Assembly: GCF_051020985.1 (NCBI RefSeq)
Contig: NW_027475133.1
Coordinates: 1,674,001 to 1,738,000, forward strand
Direction of reading: 5' to 3'
DNA: 64,000 bases
DNA from: Nomia melanderi
Lineage: Eukaryota > Arthropoda > Insecta > Hymenoptera > Halictidae
Positions 12,237-26,429 of the stretch are shown piece by piece (position 1 is the stretch's first letter; each line of letters begins with the position of its first letter). The translations under genes and the position numbers were made by a program. The notes under the pieces were generated by a model. It saw only the letters and a program-made list of their open reading frames with translations. It did not search any database and had not been told where the DNA came from.

Positions 12237-13124
12237 ATAGCGCCATAAACCATAGTGAATTATCTGCAGGTGGCCCTGGCGCATGAATGTGTGCAGCGGG
12301 ATCGACCTCGGACCACCAGGGGCCGAGAAAACCGCAGTCTCATGGGGCCGGGCACTCAGGGTCAGGGGAATATCCAATATATATCTGCTGATATCTCGGG
12401 TGCTATTACAGATAGCGCAATAAATCAAAGTGCATTGTCTGTAGGAGGCCCTGGCGCATGAATCTGTGCAGCGGGAACGACCTCGGACCACCAGGGGCCG
12501 AGAAAACCACAGTCTCATGGGGCCGGACACTCAGGGTCAGGGGAAAATCCAATATATATCTGGTGATAACTCGGGTGCTATTAGAGATAGCGCAATAAAC
12601 CAAAGTGAATTATCTGCAGGAGGCCCTGGCGCATGATTCTGTGCAGCGGGAACGACCTCGGACCACCAGGGGCCGAGAAAACCACAGTCTCATGGGGCCG
12701 GACACTCAGGGTCAGGGGAAAATCCAATATATATCTGGTGATATCTCGGGTGCTATTGGAGATAGCGCAATAAACCATAGTGAATTATCTGCAGGAGGCC
12801 CTGGCGCATGAATGTGTGCAGCGGGAACGACGTCGGACCACCAGGGGCCGAGAAAACCGCAGTCTCATGGGGCCGGACACTCAGGGTCAGGGGAATATCC
12901 AATATATATCTGGTGATATCTCGGGTGCTATTAGAGATAGCGCAATAAATCAATGTGCATTGTCTGTAGGAGGCCCTGGCGCATGAATCTGTGCAGCGGG
13001 AACGACCTCGGAACACCAGTGACCGAGAAAACCACCGTCTCATGGGGCCGGACACTCAGGGTCAGTGAAAAATCCAATATATATGTGGTGATATCTCGGG
13101 TGCTATTACAGATAGAGCAATAAA

Positions 13125-14174
13125 TCAAAGTGCATTGTCTGTAGGAGGCCCTCGCGCATGAATCTGTGCAGCGGGAACAACCTCGGACCACCAGGGGCCG
13201 AGAAAACCACAGTCTCATGGGGCCGGACACTCAGGGTCAGGGGAAAATCCAATATATATCTGGTGATATCTCGGGTGCTATTAGAGATAGCGCAATAAAC
13301 CAAAGTGAATTATCTGCAGGAGGCCCTGGCGCATGAATCTGTGCAGCGGGAACGACCTCGGATCACCAGGGGCCGAGAAAACTACCGTCTCATGGGGCCG
13401 GATACTCAGGGTCAGTGAAAAATCCAATATATATCTGCTGATATCTCGGGTGCTATTACAGATAGCGCAATAAATCAAAGTGCATTGTCTGTAGGAGGCC
13501 CTGGCGCATGAATCTGTGCAGCGGGAACGACCTCGGACCACCAGGGGCCGAGAAAACCACAGTCTCATGGGGCCGGACACTCAGGGTCAGGGGAAAATCC
13601 AATATATATCTGGTGATAACTCGGGTGCTATTAGAGATAGCGCAATAAACTAAAGTGAATTATCTGCAGGAGGCCCTGGCGCATGATTCTGTGCAGCGGG
13701 AACGACCTCGGACCACCAGGGGCCGAGAAAACTACCGTCTCATTGGGCCGGTCACGCAGGGTCAGTGAAAAATCCAATATATATCTGCTGATATCTCGGG
13801 TGCTATTAGAGATAGCGCAATAAACCAAAGTGAATTATCTGCAGGAGGCCCTGGCGCATGAATCTGTGCAGCGGGAACGACCTCGGACCACCAGGGGCCG
13901 AAAAAACCACAGTCTCATGGGGCCGGACACTCAGGGTCAGGGGAATATCCAATATATATCTGGTGATATCTCGGGTGCTATTAGAGATAGCGCAATAAAT
14001 CAATGTGCATTGACTGTAGGAGGCCCTGGCGCATGAATCTGTGCAGCGGGAACGACCTCGGAACACCAGGGACCGAGAAAACCACCGTCTCATGGGGCCG
14101 GACACTCAGGGTCAGTGAAAAATCCAATATATATGTGGTGATATCTCGGGTGCTATTACAGATAGAGCAATAAA
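13125..14174 (+). repeat. 6-mer HOR unit (1,050 bp), example 1
   Basis: The unit runs from one CCCTCGCGC marker monomer to the next. The order of variants is: marker monomer; GGATCACC with GATACTCAGG; GATAACTCGGG; GCATGATTCTG with CATTGGGCCGG; GAATATCC; then GGAACACC with GTGGTGATATC. The same order with few differences returns at 17,151-18,200 and 27,300-28,349. Confidence 0.8.
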
Positions 14175-15205
14175 TCAAAGTGCATTGTCTGTAGGAGGCC
14201 CTCGCGCATGAATCTGTGCAGCGGGAACAACCTCGGACCACCAGGGGCCGAGAAAACCACAGTCTCATGGGGCCGGACACTCAGGGTCAGGGGAAAATCC
14301 AATATATATCTGGTGATATCTCGGGTGCTATTAGAGATAGCGCAATAAACCAAAGTGAATTATCTGCAGGAGGCCCTGGCGCATGAATGTGTGCAGCGGG
14401 AACGACCTCGGACCACCAGGGGCCGAGAAAACCACCGTCTCGATGGGGCCGGACACTCTGGGTCAGGGAAAAATCCAAAATATATGTGGTGATATCTCGG
14501 GTGCTATTACAGATAACGCAATAAATCAAAGTGCATTGTCTGTAGGAGGCCCTGGCGCATGAATCTGTGCAGCGGGGACGTCCTCGGACCGCCAGGGGCC
14601 GAGAAAACCACAGTCTCATGGGGCCGGACACTCAGGGTCAGGGGAAAATCCAATATATATCTGGTGATATCTCGGGTGCTATTAGAGATAGCGCAATAAA
14701 CCAAAGTGAATTATCTGCAGGAGGCCCTGGCGCATGAATCTGTGCAGCGGGAACGACCTCGGATCACCAGGGGCCGAGAAAACTACCGTCTCATGGGGCC
14801 GGATACTCAGGGTCAGTGAAAAATCCAATATATATCTGCTGATATCTCGGGTGCTATTACAGATAGCGCAATAAATCAAAGTGAATTATCTGCAGGAGGC
14901 CCTGGCGCATGAATCTGTGCAGCGGGAACGACCTCGGACCACCAGGGGCCGAGAAAACCACAGTCTCATGGGGCCGGACACTCAGGGTCAGGGGAAAATC
15001 CAATATATATCTGGTGATATCTCGGGTGCTATTAGAGATAGCGCAATAAACCAAAGTGAATTATCTGCAGGAGGCCCTGGCGCATGATTCTGTGCAGCGG
15101 GAACGACCTCGGACCACCAGGGGCCGAGATATCGACCGTCTCATGGGGCCGGACACTCAGGGTCAGTGAAAAATCCAATATATATCTGGTGATATCTCGG
15201 GTGCT

Positions 15206-16080
15206 ATCAGAGATAGCGCAATAAACCAACGTGAATTATCTGCAGGAGGCCCTGGCGCATGAATCTGTGCAGCGGCAACGACCTCGGACCACCAGGGGCC
15301 GAGAAAACGACCGTCTCATGGGGCCGGACACTCAGGGTCAGTGAAAAATCCAATATATATCTGCTGATATCTCGGGTGCTATTAGAGATAGCGTAATAAA
15401 TCAGAGTGCATTGTCTGTAGGAGGCCCTGGCGCATGAATCTGTGCAGCGGGAACGACCTCGGACCACCAGGGTCCGAGAAAACCACAGTCTCATGGGGCC
15501 GGACACTCAGGGTCAGGGGAAAATCCAATATATATCTGGTGATATCTCGGGTGCTATTAGAGATAGCGCAATAAACCAAAGTGAATTATCTGCAGGAGGC
15601 CCTGGCGCATGAATCTGTGCAGCGGGAACGACCTCGGACCACCAGGGGCCGAGAAAATGACCGTCTCATGGGGCCGGACACGCAGGGTCAGGGTAAAATC
15701 CAATATATATCTGGTGATATCTCGGGTGCTATTACAGATAGCGCAATAAATCAAAGTGCATTGTCTGTAGGAGGCCCTGGCGCATTATTCTGTGCAGCGG
15801 GAACGACCTCGGACCACCAGGGGCCGAGAAAACGACCGCCTCATGGGGCCGGACCCTCAGGGTCAGTGAAAAATCCAATATATATCTGGTGATATCTCGG
15901 GTGCTATTAGAGACAGCGCAATAAACCAAATTGAATTATCTGCAGGGGGCCCTGGCGCATGAATCTGTGCAACGGGAACGACCTCGGACCACCAGGGGCC
16001 GAGAAAACCACAGTCTCATGGGGCCGGACACTCAGGGTCAGGGGAAAATCCAATATATATCTGGTGATATCTCGGGTGCT
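15206..16080 (+). repeat. 5-mer tandem duplication, unit 1 (875 bp)
   Basis: This unit begins with the marker GCTATCAGAGATAG and ACCAACGTG. It is repeated immediately at 16,081-16,955 with an offset of exactly five monomers. One difference seen is GCATTATTCTG here against GCATGATTCTG in unit 2. It contains the domain 1 marker GACCGCCTCATGG, so part of it derives from the same lineage as the start of the 35-mer HOR. Confidence 0.88.
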
Positions 16081-16955
16081 ATCAGAGATAGCGCAATAAA
16101 CCAACGTGAATTATCTGCAGGAGGCCCTGGCGCATGAATCTGTGCAGCGGCAACGACCTCGGACCACCAGGGGCCGAGAAAACGACCGTCTCATGGGGCC
16201 GGACACTCAGGGTCAGTGAAAAATCCAATATATATCTGCTGATATCTCGGGTGCTATTAGAGATAGCGTAATAAATCAGAGTGCATTGTCTGTAGGAGGC
16301 CCTGGCGCATGAATCTGTGCAGCGGGAACGACCTCGGACCACCAGGGTCCGAGAAAACCACAGTCTCATGGGGCCGGACACTCAGGGTCAGGGGAAAATC
16401 CAATATATATCTGGTGATATCTCGGGTGCTATTAGAGATAGCGCAATAAACCAAAGTGAATTATCTGCAGGAGGCCCTGGCGCATGAATCTGTGCAGCGG
16501 GAACGACCTCGGACCACCAGGGGCCGAGAAAATGACCGTCTCATGGGGCCGGACACGCAGGGTCAGGGTAAAATCCAATATATATCTGGTGATATCTCGG
16601 GTGCTATTACAGATAGCGCAATAAATCAAAGTGCATTGTCTGTAGGAGGCCCTGGCGCATGATTCTGTGCAGCGGGAACGACCTCGGACCACCAGGGGCC
16701 GAGAAAACGACCGCCTCATGGGGCCGGACCCTCAGGGTCAGTGAAAAATCCAATATATATCTGGTGATATCTCGGGTGCTATTAGAGACAGCGCAATAAA
16801 CCAAATTGAATTATCTGCAGGGGGCCCTGGCGCATGAATCTGTGCAACGGGAACGACCTCGGACCACCAGGGGCCGAGAAAACCACAGTCTCATGGGGCC
16901 GGACACTCAGGGTCAGGGGAAAATCCAATATATATCTGGTGATATCTCGGGTGCT
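16081..16955 (+). repeat. 5-mer tandem duplication, unit 2 (875 bp)
   Basis: This is a direct, adjacent and near-identical copy of 15,206-16,080. Similarity ends where this unit reads ATTAGAGATAG and continues into a monomer with AATCAATGTGC, while unit 1 is followed by ATCAGAGATAG. Both junctions preserve the 175-bp register. Confidence 0.88.
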
Positions 16956-19900
16956 ATTAGAGATAGCGCAATAAATCAATGTGCATTGTCTGTAGGAGGC
17001 CCTGGCGCATGAATCTGTGCAGCGGGAACGACCTCGGAACACCAGGGACCGAGAAAACCACCGTCTCATGGGGCCGGACACTCAGGGTCAGTGAAAAATC
17101 CAATATATATGTGGTGATATCTCGGGTGCTATTACAGATAGAGCAATAAATCAAAGTGCATTGTCTGTAGCAGGCCCTCGCGCATGAATCTGTGCAGCGG
17201 GAACAACCTCGGACCACCAGGGGCCGAGAAAACCACAGTCTCATGGGGCCGGACACTCAGGGTCAGGGGAAAATCCAATATATATCTGGTGATATCTCGG
17301 GTGCTATTAGAGATAGCGCAATAAACCAAAGTGAATTATCTGCAGGAGGCCCTGGCGCATGAATCTGTGCAGCGGGAACGACCTCGGATCACCAGGGGCC
17401 GAGAAAACTACCGTCTCATGGGGCCGGATACTCAGGGTCAGTGAAAAATCCAATATATATCTGCTGATATCTCGGGTGCTATTACAGATAGCGCAATAAA
17501 TCAAAGTGCATTGTCTGTAGGAGGCCCTGGCGCATGAATCTGTGCAGCGGGAACGACCTCGGACCACCAGGGGCCGAGAAAACCACAGTCTCATGGGGCC
17601 GGACACTCAGGGTCAGAGGAAAATCCAATATATATCTGGTGATAACTCGGGTGCTATTAGAGATAGCGCAATAAACCAAAGTGAATTATCTGCAGGAGGC
17701 CCTGGCGCATGATTCTGTGCAGCGGGAACGACCTCGGACCACCAGGGGCCGAGAAAACCACAGTCTCATGGGGCCGGATACTCAGGGTCAGGGGAAAATC
17801 CAATATAGATCTGGTGATATCTCGGGTGCTATTGGAGATAGCGCAATAAACCATAGTGAATTATCTGCAGGAGGCCCTGGCGCATGAATGTGTGCAGCGG
17901 GAACGACCTCGGACCACCAGGGGCCGAGAAAACCGCAGTCTCATGGGGCCGGACACTCAGGGTCAGGGGAATATCCAATATATATCTGGTGATATCTCGG
18001 GTGCTATTAGAGATAGCGCAATAAATCAATGTGCATTGTCTGTAGGAGGCCCTGGCGCATGAATCTGTGCAGCGGGAACGACCTCGGAACACCAGGGACC
18101 GAGAAAACCACCGTCTCATGGGGCCGGACACTCAGGGTCAGTGAAAAATCCAATATATATGTGGTGATATCTCGGGTGCTATTACAGATAGAGCAATAAA
18201 TCAAAGTGCATTGTCTGTAGGAGGCCCTCGCGCATGAATCTGTGCAGCGGGAACAACCTCGGACCACCAGGGGCCGAGAAAACCACAGTCTCATGGGGCC
18301 GGACACTCAGGGTCAGGGGAAAATCCAATATATATCTGGTGATATCTCGGGTGCTATTAGAGATAGCGCAATAAACCAAAGTGAATTATCTGCAGGAGGC
18401 CCTGGCGCATGAATCTGTGCAGCGGGAACGACCTCGGATCACCAGGGGCCGAGAAAACTACCGTCTCATGGGGCCGGATACTCAGGGTCAGTGAAAAATC
18501 CAATATATATCTGCTGATATCTCGGGTGCTATTACAGATACCGCAATAAATCAAAGTGCATTGTCTGTAGGAGGCCCTGGCGCATGAATCTGTGCAGCGG
18601 GAACGACCTCGGACCACCAGGGGCCGAGAAAACCACAGTCTCATGGGGCCGGACACTCAGGGTCAGGGGAAAATCCAATATATATCTGGTGATAACTCGG
18701 GTGCTATTAGAGATAGCGCAATAAACCAAAGTGAATTATCTGCAGGAGGCCCTGGCGCATGATTCTGTGCAGCGGGAACGACCTCGGACCACCAGGGGCC
18801 GAGAAAACTACCGTCTCATGGGGCCGGTCACTCAGGGTCAGTGAAAAATCCAATATATATCTGCTGATATCTCGGGTGCTATTAGAGATAGCGCAATAAA
18901 CCAAAGTGAATTATCTGCAGGAGGCCCTGGCGCATGAATCTGTGCAGCGGGAACGACCTCGGACCACCAGGGGCCGAAAAAACCACAGTCTCATGGGGCC
19001 GGACACTCAGGGTCAGGGGAATATCCAATATATATGTGGTGATATCTCGGGTGCTATTACAGATAGAGCAATAAATCAAAGTGCATTGTCTGTAGGAGGC
19101 CCTCGCGCATGAATCTGTGCAGCGGGAACAACCTCGGACCACCAGGGGCCGAGAAAACCACAGTCTCATGGGGCCGGACACTCAGGGTCAGGGGAAAATC
19201 CAATATATATCTGGTGATATCTCGGGTGCTATTAGAGATAGCGCAATAAACCAAAGTGAATTATCTGCAGGAGGCCCTGGCGCATGAATCTGTGCAGCGG
19301 GAACGACCTCGGATCACCAGGGGCCGAGAAAACTACCGTCTCATGGGGCCGGATACTCAGGGTCAGGGGAAAATCCAATATAGATCTGGTGATATCTCGG
19401 GTTCTATTACAGATAGCGCAATAAATCAAAGTGCATTGTCTGTAGGAGGCCCTGGCGCATGAATCTGTGCAGCGGGAACGACCTCAGACCACCAGGGGCC
19501 GAGAAAACCACAGTCTCATGGGGCCGGACACTCAGGGTCAGGGAAAAATCCAATATATATCTGGTGATATCTCGGGCGCTATTAGAGATAGCGCAATAAA
19601 CCAAAGTGAATTATCTGCAGGAGGCCCTGGCGCATGAATCTGTGCAGCGGGAACGACCACGGACCACCAGGGGCCGAGAAAACCACCGTCTCATGGGGCC
19701 GGACACTCAGGGTCAGGGAAAAATCCAATATATATCTGGTGATATCTCGGGTGCTATTAGAGATAGCGCAATAATCCAAAGTGAGTTATCTGCAGGAGGC
19801 CCTGGCGCCTGAAGCTGTGCAGCGGGAACGACCTCGGACCGCCAGGGGCCGAGAAAACCACCGTCTCGATGGGGCCGGACACTCTGGGTCAGGGAAAAAT

Positions 19901-20700
19901 CCAATATATATGTGGTGATATCTCGGGTGCTATTACAGATAACGCAATAAATCAAAGTGCATTGTCTGTAGGAGGCCCTGGCGCATGAATCTGTGCAGCG
20001 GGGACGTCCTCGGACCGCCAGGGGCCGAGACAACGACCGTCTCATGGGGCCGGACACTCAGGGTCAGGGTAAAATCCAATATATATCTGGTGACATGTCG
20101 GGTGCTATTACAGATAGCGCAATAAATCAAAGTGCATTGTCTGTAGGAGGTCCTGGCGCATGAATCTGTGCAGCGGGAACGACCTCGGACCACCAGGGGC
20201 CGAGAAAAGCACAGTCTCATGGGGCCGGACACTCAGGGTCAGGGTAAAATCCAATATATATCTGGTGATATCTCGGGTGCTATTAGAGATAGCGCAATAA
20301 ACCAAAGTGAATTATCTGCAGGAGGCCCTGGCGCATGAATCTGTGCAGCGGGAACGACCTCGGACCACCAGGGGCCGAGAAAACCACAGTCTCATGGGGC
20401 CGGACACTCAGGGTCAGGGGAAAATCCAATATATATCTGGTGATATCTCGGGTGCTATCAGAGATAGCGCAATAAACCAACGTGAATTATCTGCAGGAGG
20501 CCCTGGCGCATGAATGTGTGCAGCGGGAACGACCACGGACCACCAGGGGCCGAGAAATCGACCGTCTCATGGGGCCGGCCACTCAGGGTCAGTGAAAAAT
20601 CCAATATATATCTGGTGATATCTCGGGTGCTATTACAGATAGCGCAATAAATCAAAGTGCATTGTCTGTAGGAGGCCCTGGCGCATGAATCTGTGCAGCG
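16450..20700 (+). repeat. Large duplicated block, left member of the ~10-kb-spaced pair
   Basis: The block pairs with 26,430-30,850. Offsets are 9,974 bp for 16,450-16,930, 10,149 bp for about 17,000-19,830 and 10,148 bp afterwards. One step is an extra monomer in the right copy near 26,935-27,110; the other is a base lost at 29,975/29,976. It carries the +1 insertion CTCGATGG at 19,868. Differences seen by eye are few, for example GACCACGG at 20,532 against GACCTCGG in the right copy. Confidence 0.88.
17151..18200 (+). repeat. 6-mer HOR unit (1,050 bp), example 2
   Basis: The monomer order matches 13,125-14,174, but the fourth and fifth monomers carry GATACTCAGG with AGATCT and then ACCATAGTGAATT with GAATGTGTGC. 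The block is followed at 18,201-19,075 by a five-monomer version. The unit lies inside the larger duplication shared with 27,300-28,349, with a single base seen to differ in the first monomer (GTAGCAGG here, GTAGGAGG there). Confidence 0.8.
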
Positions 20701-22389
20701 GGAACGACCTCGGACCACCAGGGGCCGAGAAAACGACCGTCTCATGGGGCCGGACGCTCAGGGTCAGTGAAAAATCCAATATATATCTGCTGATATCTCG
20801 GGTGCTATTACAGATAGCGCAATAAATCAAAGTGCATTGTCTGTAGGAGGCCCTGGCGCATGAATCTGTGCAGCGGGAACGACCTCGGACCACCAGGGGC
20901 CGAGAAAACCACAGTCTCATGGGGCCGGACACTCAGGGTCAGTGAAAAATCCAATATATATGTGGTGATATCTCGGGTGCTATTACAGATAGAGCAATAA
21001 ATCAAAGTGCATTGTCTGTAGGAGGCCCTCGCGCATGAATCTGTGCAGCGGGAACGACCTCGGATCACCAGGGGCCGAGAAAACTACCGTCTCATGGGGC
21101 CGGATACTCAGGGTCAGTGAAAAATCCAATATATATCTGCTGATATCTCGGGTGCTATTACAGATAGCGCAATAAATCAAAGTGCATTGTCTGTAGGAGG
21201 CCCTGGCGCATGAATCTGTGCAGCGGGAACGACCTCGGACCACCAGGGGCCGAGAAAACCACAGTCTCATGGGGCCGGATACTCAGGGTCAGGGGAAAAT
21301 CCAATATAGATCTGGTGATATCTCGGGTGCTATTGGAGATAGCGCAATAAACCATAGTGAATTATCTGCAGGAGGCCCTGGCGCATGAATGTGTGCAGCG
21401 GGAACGACCTCGGACCACCAGGGGCCGAGAAAACCGCAGTCTCATGGGGCCGGACACTCAGGGTCAGGGGAATATCCAATATATATCTGGTGATATCTCG
21501 GGTGCTATTAGAGATAGCGCAATAAATCAATGTGCATTGTCTGTAGGAGGCCCTGGCGCATGAATCTGTGCAGCGGGAACGACCTCGGAACACCAGGGAC
21601 CGAGAAAACCACCGTCTCATGGGGCCGGACACTCAGGGTCAGTGAAAAATCCAATATATATCTGGTGATATCTCGGGTGCTATTACAGATAGCGCAATAA
21701 ATCAAAGTGCATTGTCTGTAGGAGGCCCTGGCGCATGAATCTGTGCAGCGGGAACGACCTCGGACCACCAGGGGCCGAGAAAACGACCGTATCATGGGGC
21801 CGGACGCTCAGGGTCAGTGAAAAATCCAATATATATCTGCTGATATCTCGGGTGCTATTACAGATAGCGCAATAAATCAAAGTGCATTGTCTGTAGGAGG
21901 CCCTGGCGCATGAATCTGTGCAGCGGGAACGACCTCGGACCACCAGGGGCCGAGAAAACCACAGTCTCATGGGGCCGGACACTCAGGGTCAGGGAAAATC
22001 CAATATATATCTGGTGATATCTCGGGTGCTATTAGAGATAGCGCAATAAATCAAAGTGCATTGTCTGTAGGAGGCCCTGGCGCATGAATCTGTGCAGCGG
22101 GAACGACCTCGGACCACCAGGGGCCGAGAAAACCACAGTCTCATGGGGCCGGACACTCAGGGTCAGGGGAAAATCCAATATATATCTGGTGATAACTCGG
22201 GTGCTATTAGAGATAGCGCAATAAACCAAAGTGAATTATCTGCAGGATGCCCTGGCGCATGAATCTGTGCAGCGGGAACGACCTCGGACCACCAGGGGCC
22301 GAGAAAACCGCAGTCTCATGGGGCCGGACACTCAGGGTCAGGGGAATATCCAATATATATCTGGTGATATCTCGGGTGCTATTAGAGAT

Positions 22390-24120
22390 AGCGCAATAAA
22401 TCAAGGTGCATTGTCTGTAGGAGGCCCTGGCGCATGAATCTGTGCAGCGGGAACGACCTCGGAACACCAGGGACCGAGAAAACCACCGTCTCATGGGGCC
22501 GGACACTCAGGGTCAGTGAAAAATCCAATATATATGTGGTGATATCTCGGGTGCTATTACAGATAGAGCAATAAATCAAAGTGCATTGTCTGTAGGAGGC
22601 CCTCGCGCATGAATCTGTGCAGCGGGAACAACCTCGGACCACCAGGGGCCGAGAAAACCACAGTCTCATGGGGCCGGACACTCAGGGTCAGGGGAAAATC
22701 CAATATATATCTGGTGATATCTCGGGTGCTATTAGAGATAGCGCAATAAACCAAAGTGAATTATCTGCAGGAGGCCCTGGCGCATGAATCTGTGCAGCGG
22801 GAACGACCTCGGATCACCAGGGGCCGAGAAAACTACCGTCTCATGGGGCCGGATACTCAGGGTCAGTGAAAAATCCAATATATATCTGCTGATATCTCGG
22901 GTGCTATTACAGATAGCGCAATAAATCAAAGTGCATTGTCTGTAGGAGGCCCTGGCGCATGAATCTGTGCAGCGGGAACGACCTCGGACCACCAGGGGCC
23001 GAGAAAACCACAGTCTCATGGGGCCGGACACTCAGGGTCAGGGGAAAATCCAATATATATCTGGTGATAACTCGGGTGCTATTAGAGATAGCGCAATAAA
23101 CCAAAGTGAATTATCTGCAGGAGGCCCTGGCGCATGATTCTGTGCAGCGGGAACGACCTCGGACCACCAGGGGCCGAGAAAACTACCGTCTCATGGGGCC
23201 GGTCACTCAGGGTCAGTGAAAAATCCAATATATATCTGGTGATATCTCGGGTGCTATTAGAGACAGCGCAATAAACCAAAGTGAATTATCTGCAGGGGGC
23301 CCTGGCGCATGAATCTGTGCAACGGGAACGACCTCGGACCACCAGGGGCCGAGAAAACCACAGTCTCATGGGGCCGGACACTCAGGGTCAGGGGAAAATC
23401 CAATATATATCTGGTGATATCTCGGGTGCTATTGGAGATAGCGCAATAAACCATAGTGAATTATCTGCAGGAGGCCCTGGCGCATGAATGTGCGCAGCGG
23501 GATCGACCTCGGACCACCAGGGGCCGAGAAAACCGCAGTCTCATGGGGCCGGACACTCAGGGTCAGGGGAATATCCAATATATATCTGGTGATATCTCGG
23601 GTGCTATTAGAGATAGCGCAATAAATCAATGTGCATTGTCTGTAGGAGGCCCTGGCGCATGAATCTGTGCAGCGGGAACGACCTCGGAACACCAGGGACC
23701 GAGAAAACCACCGTCTCATGGGGCCGGACACTCAGGGTCAGTGAAAAATCCAATATATATGTGGTGATATCTCGGGTGTTATTACAGATAGAGCAATAAA
23801 TCAAAGTGCATTGTCTGTAGGAGGCCCTCGCGCATGAATCTGTGCAGCGGGAACAACCTCGGACCACCAGGGGCCGAGAAAACCACAGTCTCATGGGGCC
23901 GGACACTCAGGGTCAGGGGAAAATCCAATATATATCTGGTGATATCTCGGGTGCTATTAGAGATAGCGCAATAAACCAAAGTGAATTATCTGCAGGAGGC
24001 CCTGGCGCATGAATCTGTGCAGCGGGAACGACCTCGGATCACCAGGGGCCGAGAAAACTACCGTCTCATGGGGCCGGATACTCAGGGTCAGTGAAAAATC
24101 CAATATATATCTGCTGATAT
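22390..24120 (+). repeat. Duplicated 1.7-kb block, left member (partner 33,589-35,319)
   Basis: Offset to the partner is 11,199 bp (64 monomers less one base). Shared rare markers are AATCAAGGTGC, GTGCGCAGCGGGATCG and GGGTGTTATTACAG. The flanking sequence at 21,840-22,210, with the -1 form CAGGGAAAATCC at 21,990, also matches 32,865-33,234 at offset 11,024, so one extra monomer separates the two matching segments in the right copy. Confidence 0.87.
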
Positions 24121-26429
24121 CTCGGGTGCTATTACAGATAGCGCAATAAATCAAAGTGCATTGTCTGTAGGAGGCCCTGGCGCATGAATCTGTGCAGCGG
24201 GAACGACCTCGGACCACCAGGGGCCGAGAAAACCACAGTCTCATGGGGCCGGACACTCAGGGTCAGAGGAAAATCCAATATATATCTGGTGATAACTCGG
24301 GTGCTATTAGAGATAGCGCAATAAACCAAAGTGAATTATCTGCAGGAGGCCCTGGCGCATGATTCTGTGCAGCGGGAACGACCTCGGACCACCAGGGGCC
24401 GAGAAAACCACAGTCTCATGGGGCCGGATACTCAGGGTCAGGGGAAAATCCAGTATATATCTGGTGATATCTCGGGTGCTATTAGAGATAGCGCAATAAG
24501 CCAAAGTGAATTATCTGCAGGAGGCCCTGGCGCATGAATCTGCGCAGCGGGAACGTCCTCGGACCACCAGGGGCCGAGACGACCACCGTCTCATGGGGCC
24601 GGACACTCAGGGTCAGGGGAATATCCAATATATATCTGGTGATATCTCGGGTGCTATTAGAGATAGCGCAATAAATCAATGTGCATTGTCTGTAGGAGGC
24701 CCTGGCGCATGAATCTGTGCAGCGGGAACGACCTCGGAACACCAGGGACCGAGAAAACCTCCGTCTCATGGGGCCGGACACTCAGGGTCAGTGAAAAATC
24801 CAATATATATGTGGTGATATCTCGGGTGCTATTACAGATAGAGCAATAAATCAAAGTGCATTGTCTGTAGGAGGCCCTCGCGCATGAATCTGTGCAGCGG
24901 GAACAACCTCGGACCACCAGAGGCCGAGAAAACCACAGTCTCATGGGGCCGGACACTCAGGGTCAGGGGAAAATCCAATATATATCTGGTGATATCTCGG
25001 GTGCTATTAGAGATAGCGCAATAAACCAAAGTGAATTATCTGCAGGAGGCCCTGGCGCATGAATCTGTGCAGCGGGAACGACCTCGGATCACCAGGAGCC
25101 GAGAAAACTACCGTCTCATGGGGCCGGATACTCAGGGTCAGGGGAAAATCCAATATAGATCTGGTGATATCTCGGGTTCTATTACAGATAGCGCAATAAA
25201 TCAAAGTGCATTGTCTGTAGGAGGCCCTGGCGCATGAATCTGTGCAGCGGGAACGACCTCGGACCACCAGGGGCCGAGAAAACCACAGTCTCATGGGGCC
25301 GGACACTCAGGGTCAGGGAAAAATCCAATATATATCTGGTGATATCTCGGGCGCTATTAGAGATAGCGCAATAAACCAAAGTGAATTATCTGCAGGAGGC
25401 CCTGGCGCATGAATCTGTGCAGCGGGAACGACCACGGACCACCAGGGGCCGAGAAAACCACAGTCTCATGGGGCCGGACACTCAGGGTCAGGGAAAATCC
25501 AATATATATCTGGTGATATCTCGGGTGCTATTAGAGATAGCGCAATAAATCAAAGTGCATTGTCTGTAGGAGGCCCTGGCGCATGAATCTGTGCAGCGGG
25601 AACGACCTCGGACCACCAGGGGCCGAGAAAACCACAGTCTCATGGGGCCGGACACTCAGGGTCAGGGGAAAATCCAATATATATCTGGTGATAACTCGGG
25701 TGCTATTAGAGATAGCGCAATAAACCAAAGTGAATTATCTGCAGGAGGCCCTGGCGCATGATTCTGTGCAGCGGGAACGATCTCGGACCACCAGGGGCCG
25801 AGAAAACCACAGTCTCATGGGGCCGGACACTCAGGGTCAGGGGAAAATCCAATATATATCTGGGGATATCTCGGGTGCTATTGGAGATAGCGCAATAAAC
25901 CATAGTGAATTATCTGCAGGAGGCCCTGGCGCATGAATGTGTGCAGCGGGAACGACCTCGGACCACCAGGGGCCGAGAAAACCGCAGTCTCATGGGGCCG
26001 GATACTCAGGGTCAGGGGAAAATCCAATATAGATCTGGTGATATCTCGGGTTCTATTACAGATAGCGCAATAAATCAAAGTGCATTGTCTGTAGGAGGCC
26101 CTGGCGCATGAATCTGTGCAGCGGGAACGACCTCAGACCACCAGGGGCCGAGAAAACCACAGTCTCATGGGGCCGGACACTCAGGGTCAGGGAAAAATCC
26201 AATATATATCTGGTGATATCTCGGGCGCTATTAGAGATAGCGCAATAAACCAAAGTGAATTATCTGCAGGAGGCCCTGGCGCATGAATCTGTGCAGCGGG
26301 AACGACCACGGACCACCAGGGGCCGAGAAAACCACCGTCTCATGGGGCCGGACACTCAGGGTCAGGGAAAAATCCAATATATATCTGGTGATATCTCGGG
26401 CGCTATTAGAGATAGCGCAATAAACCAAA

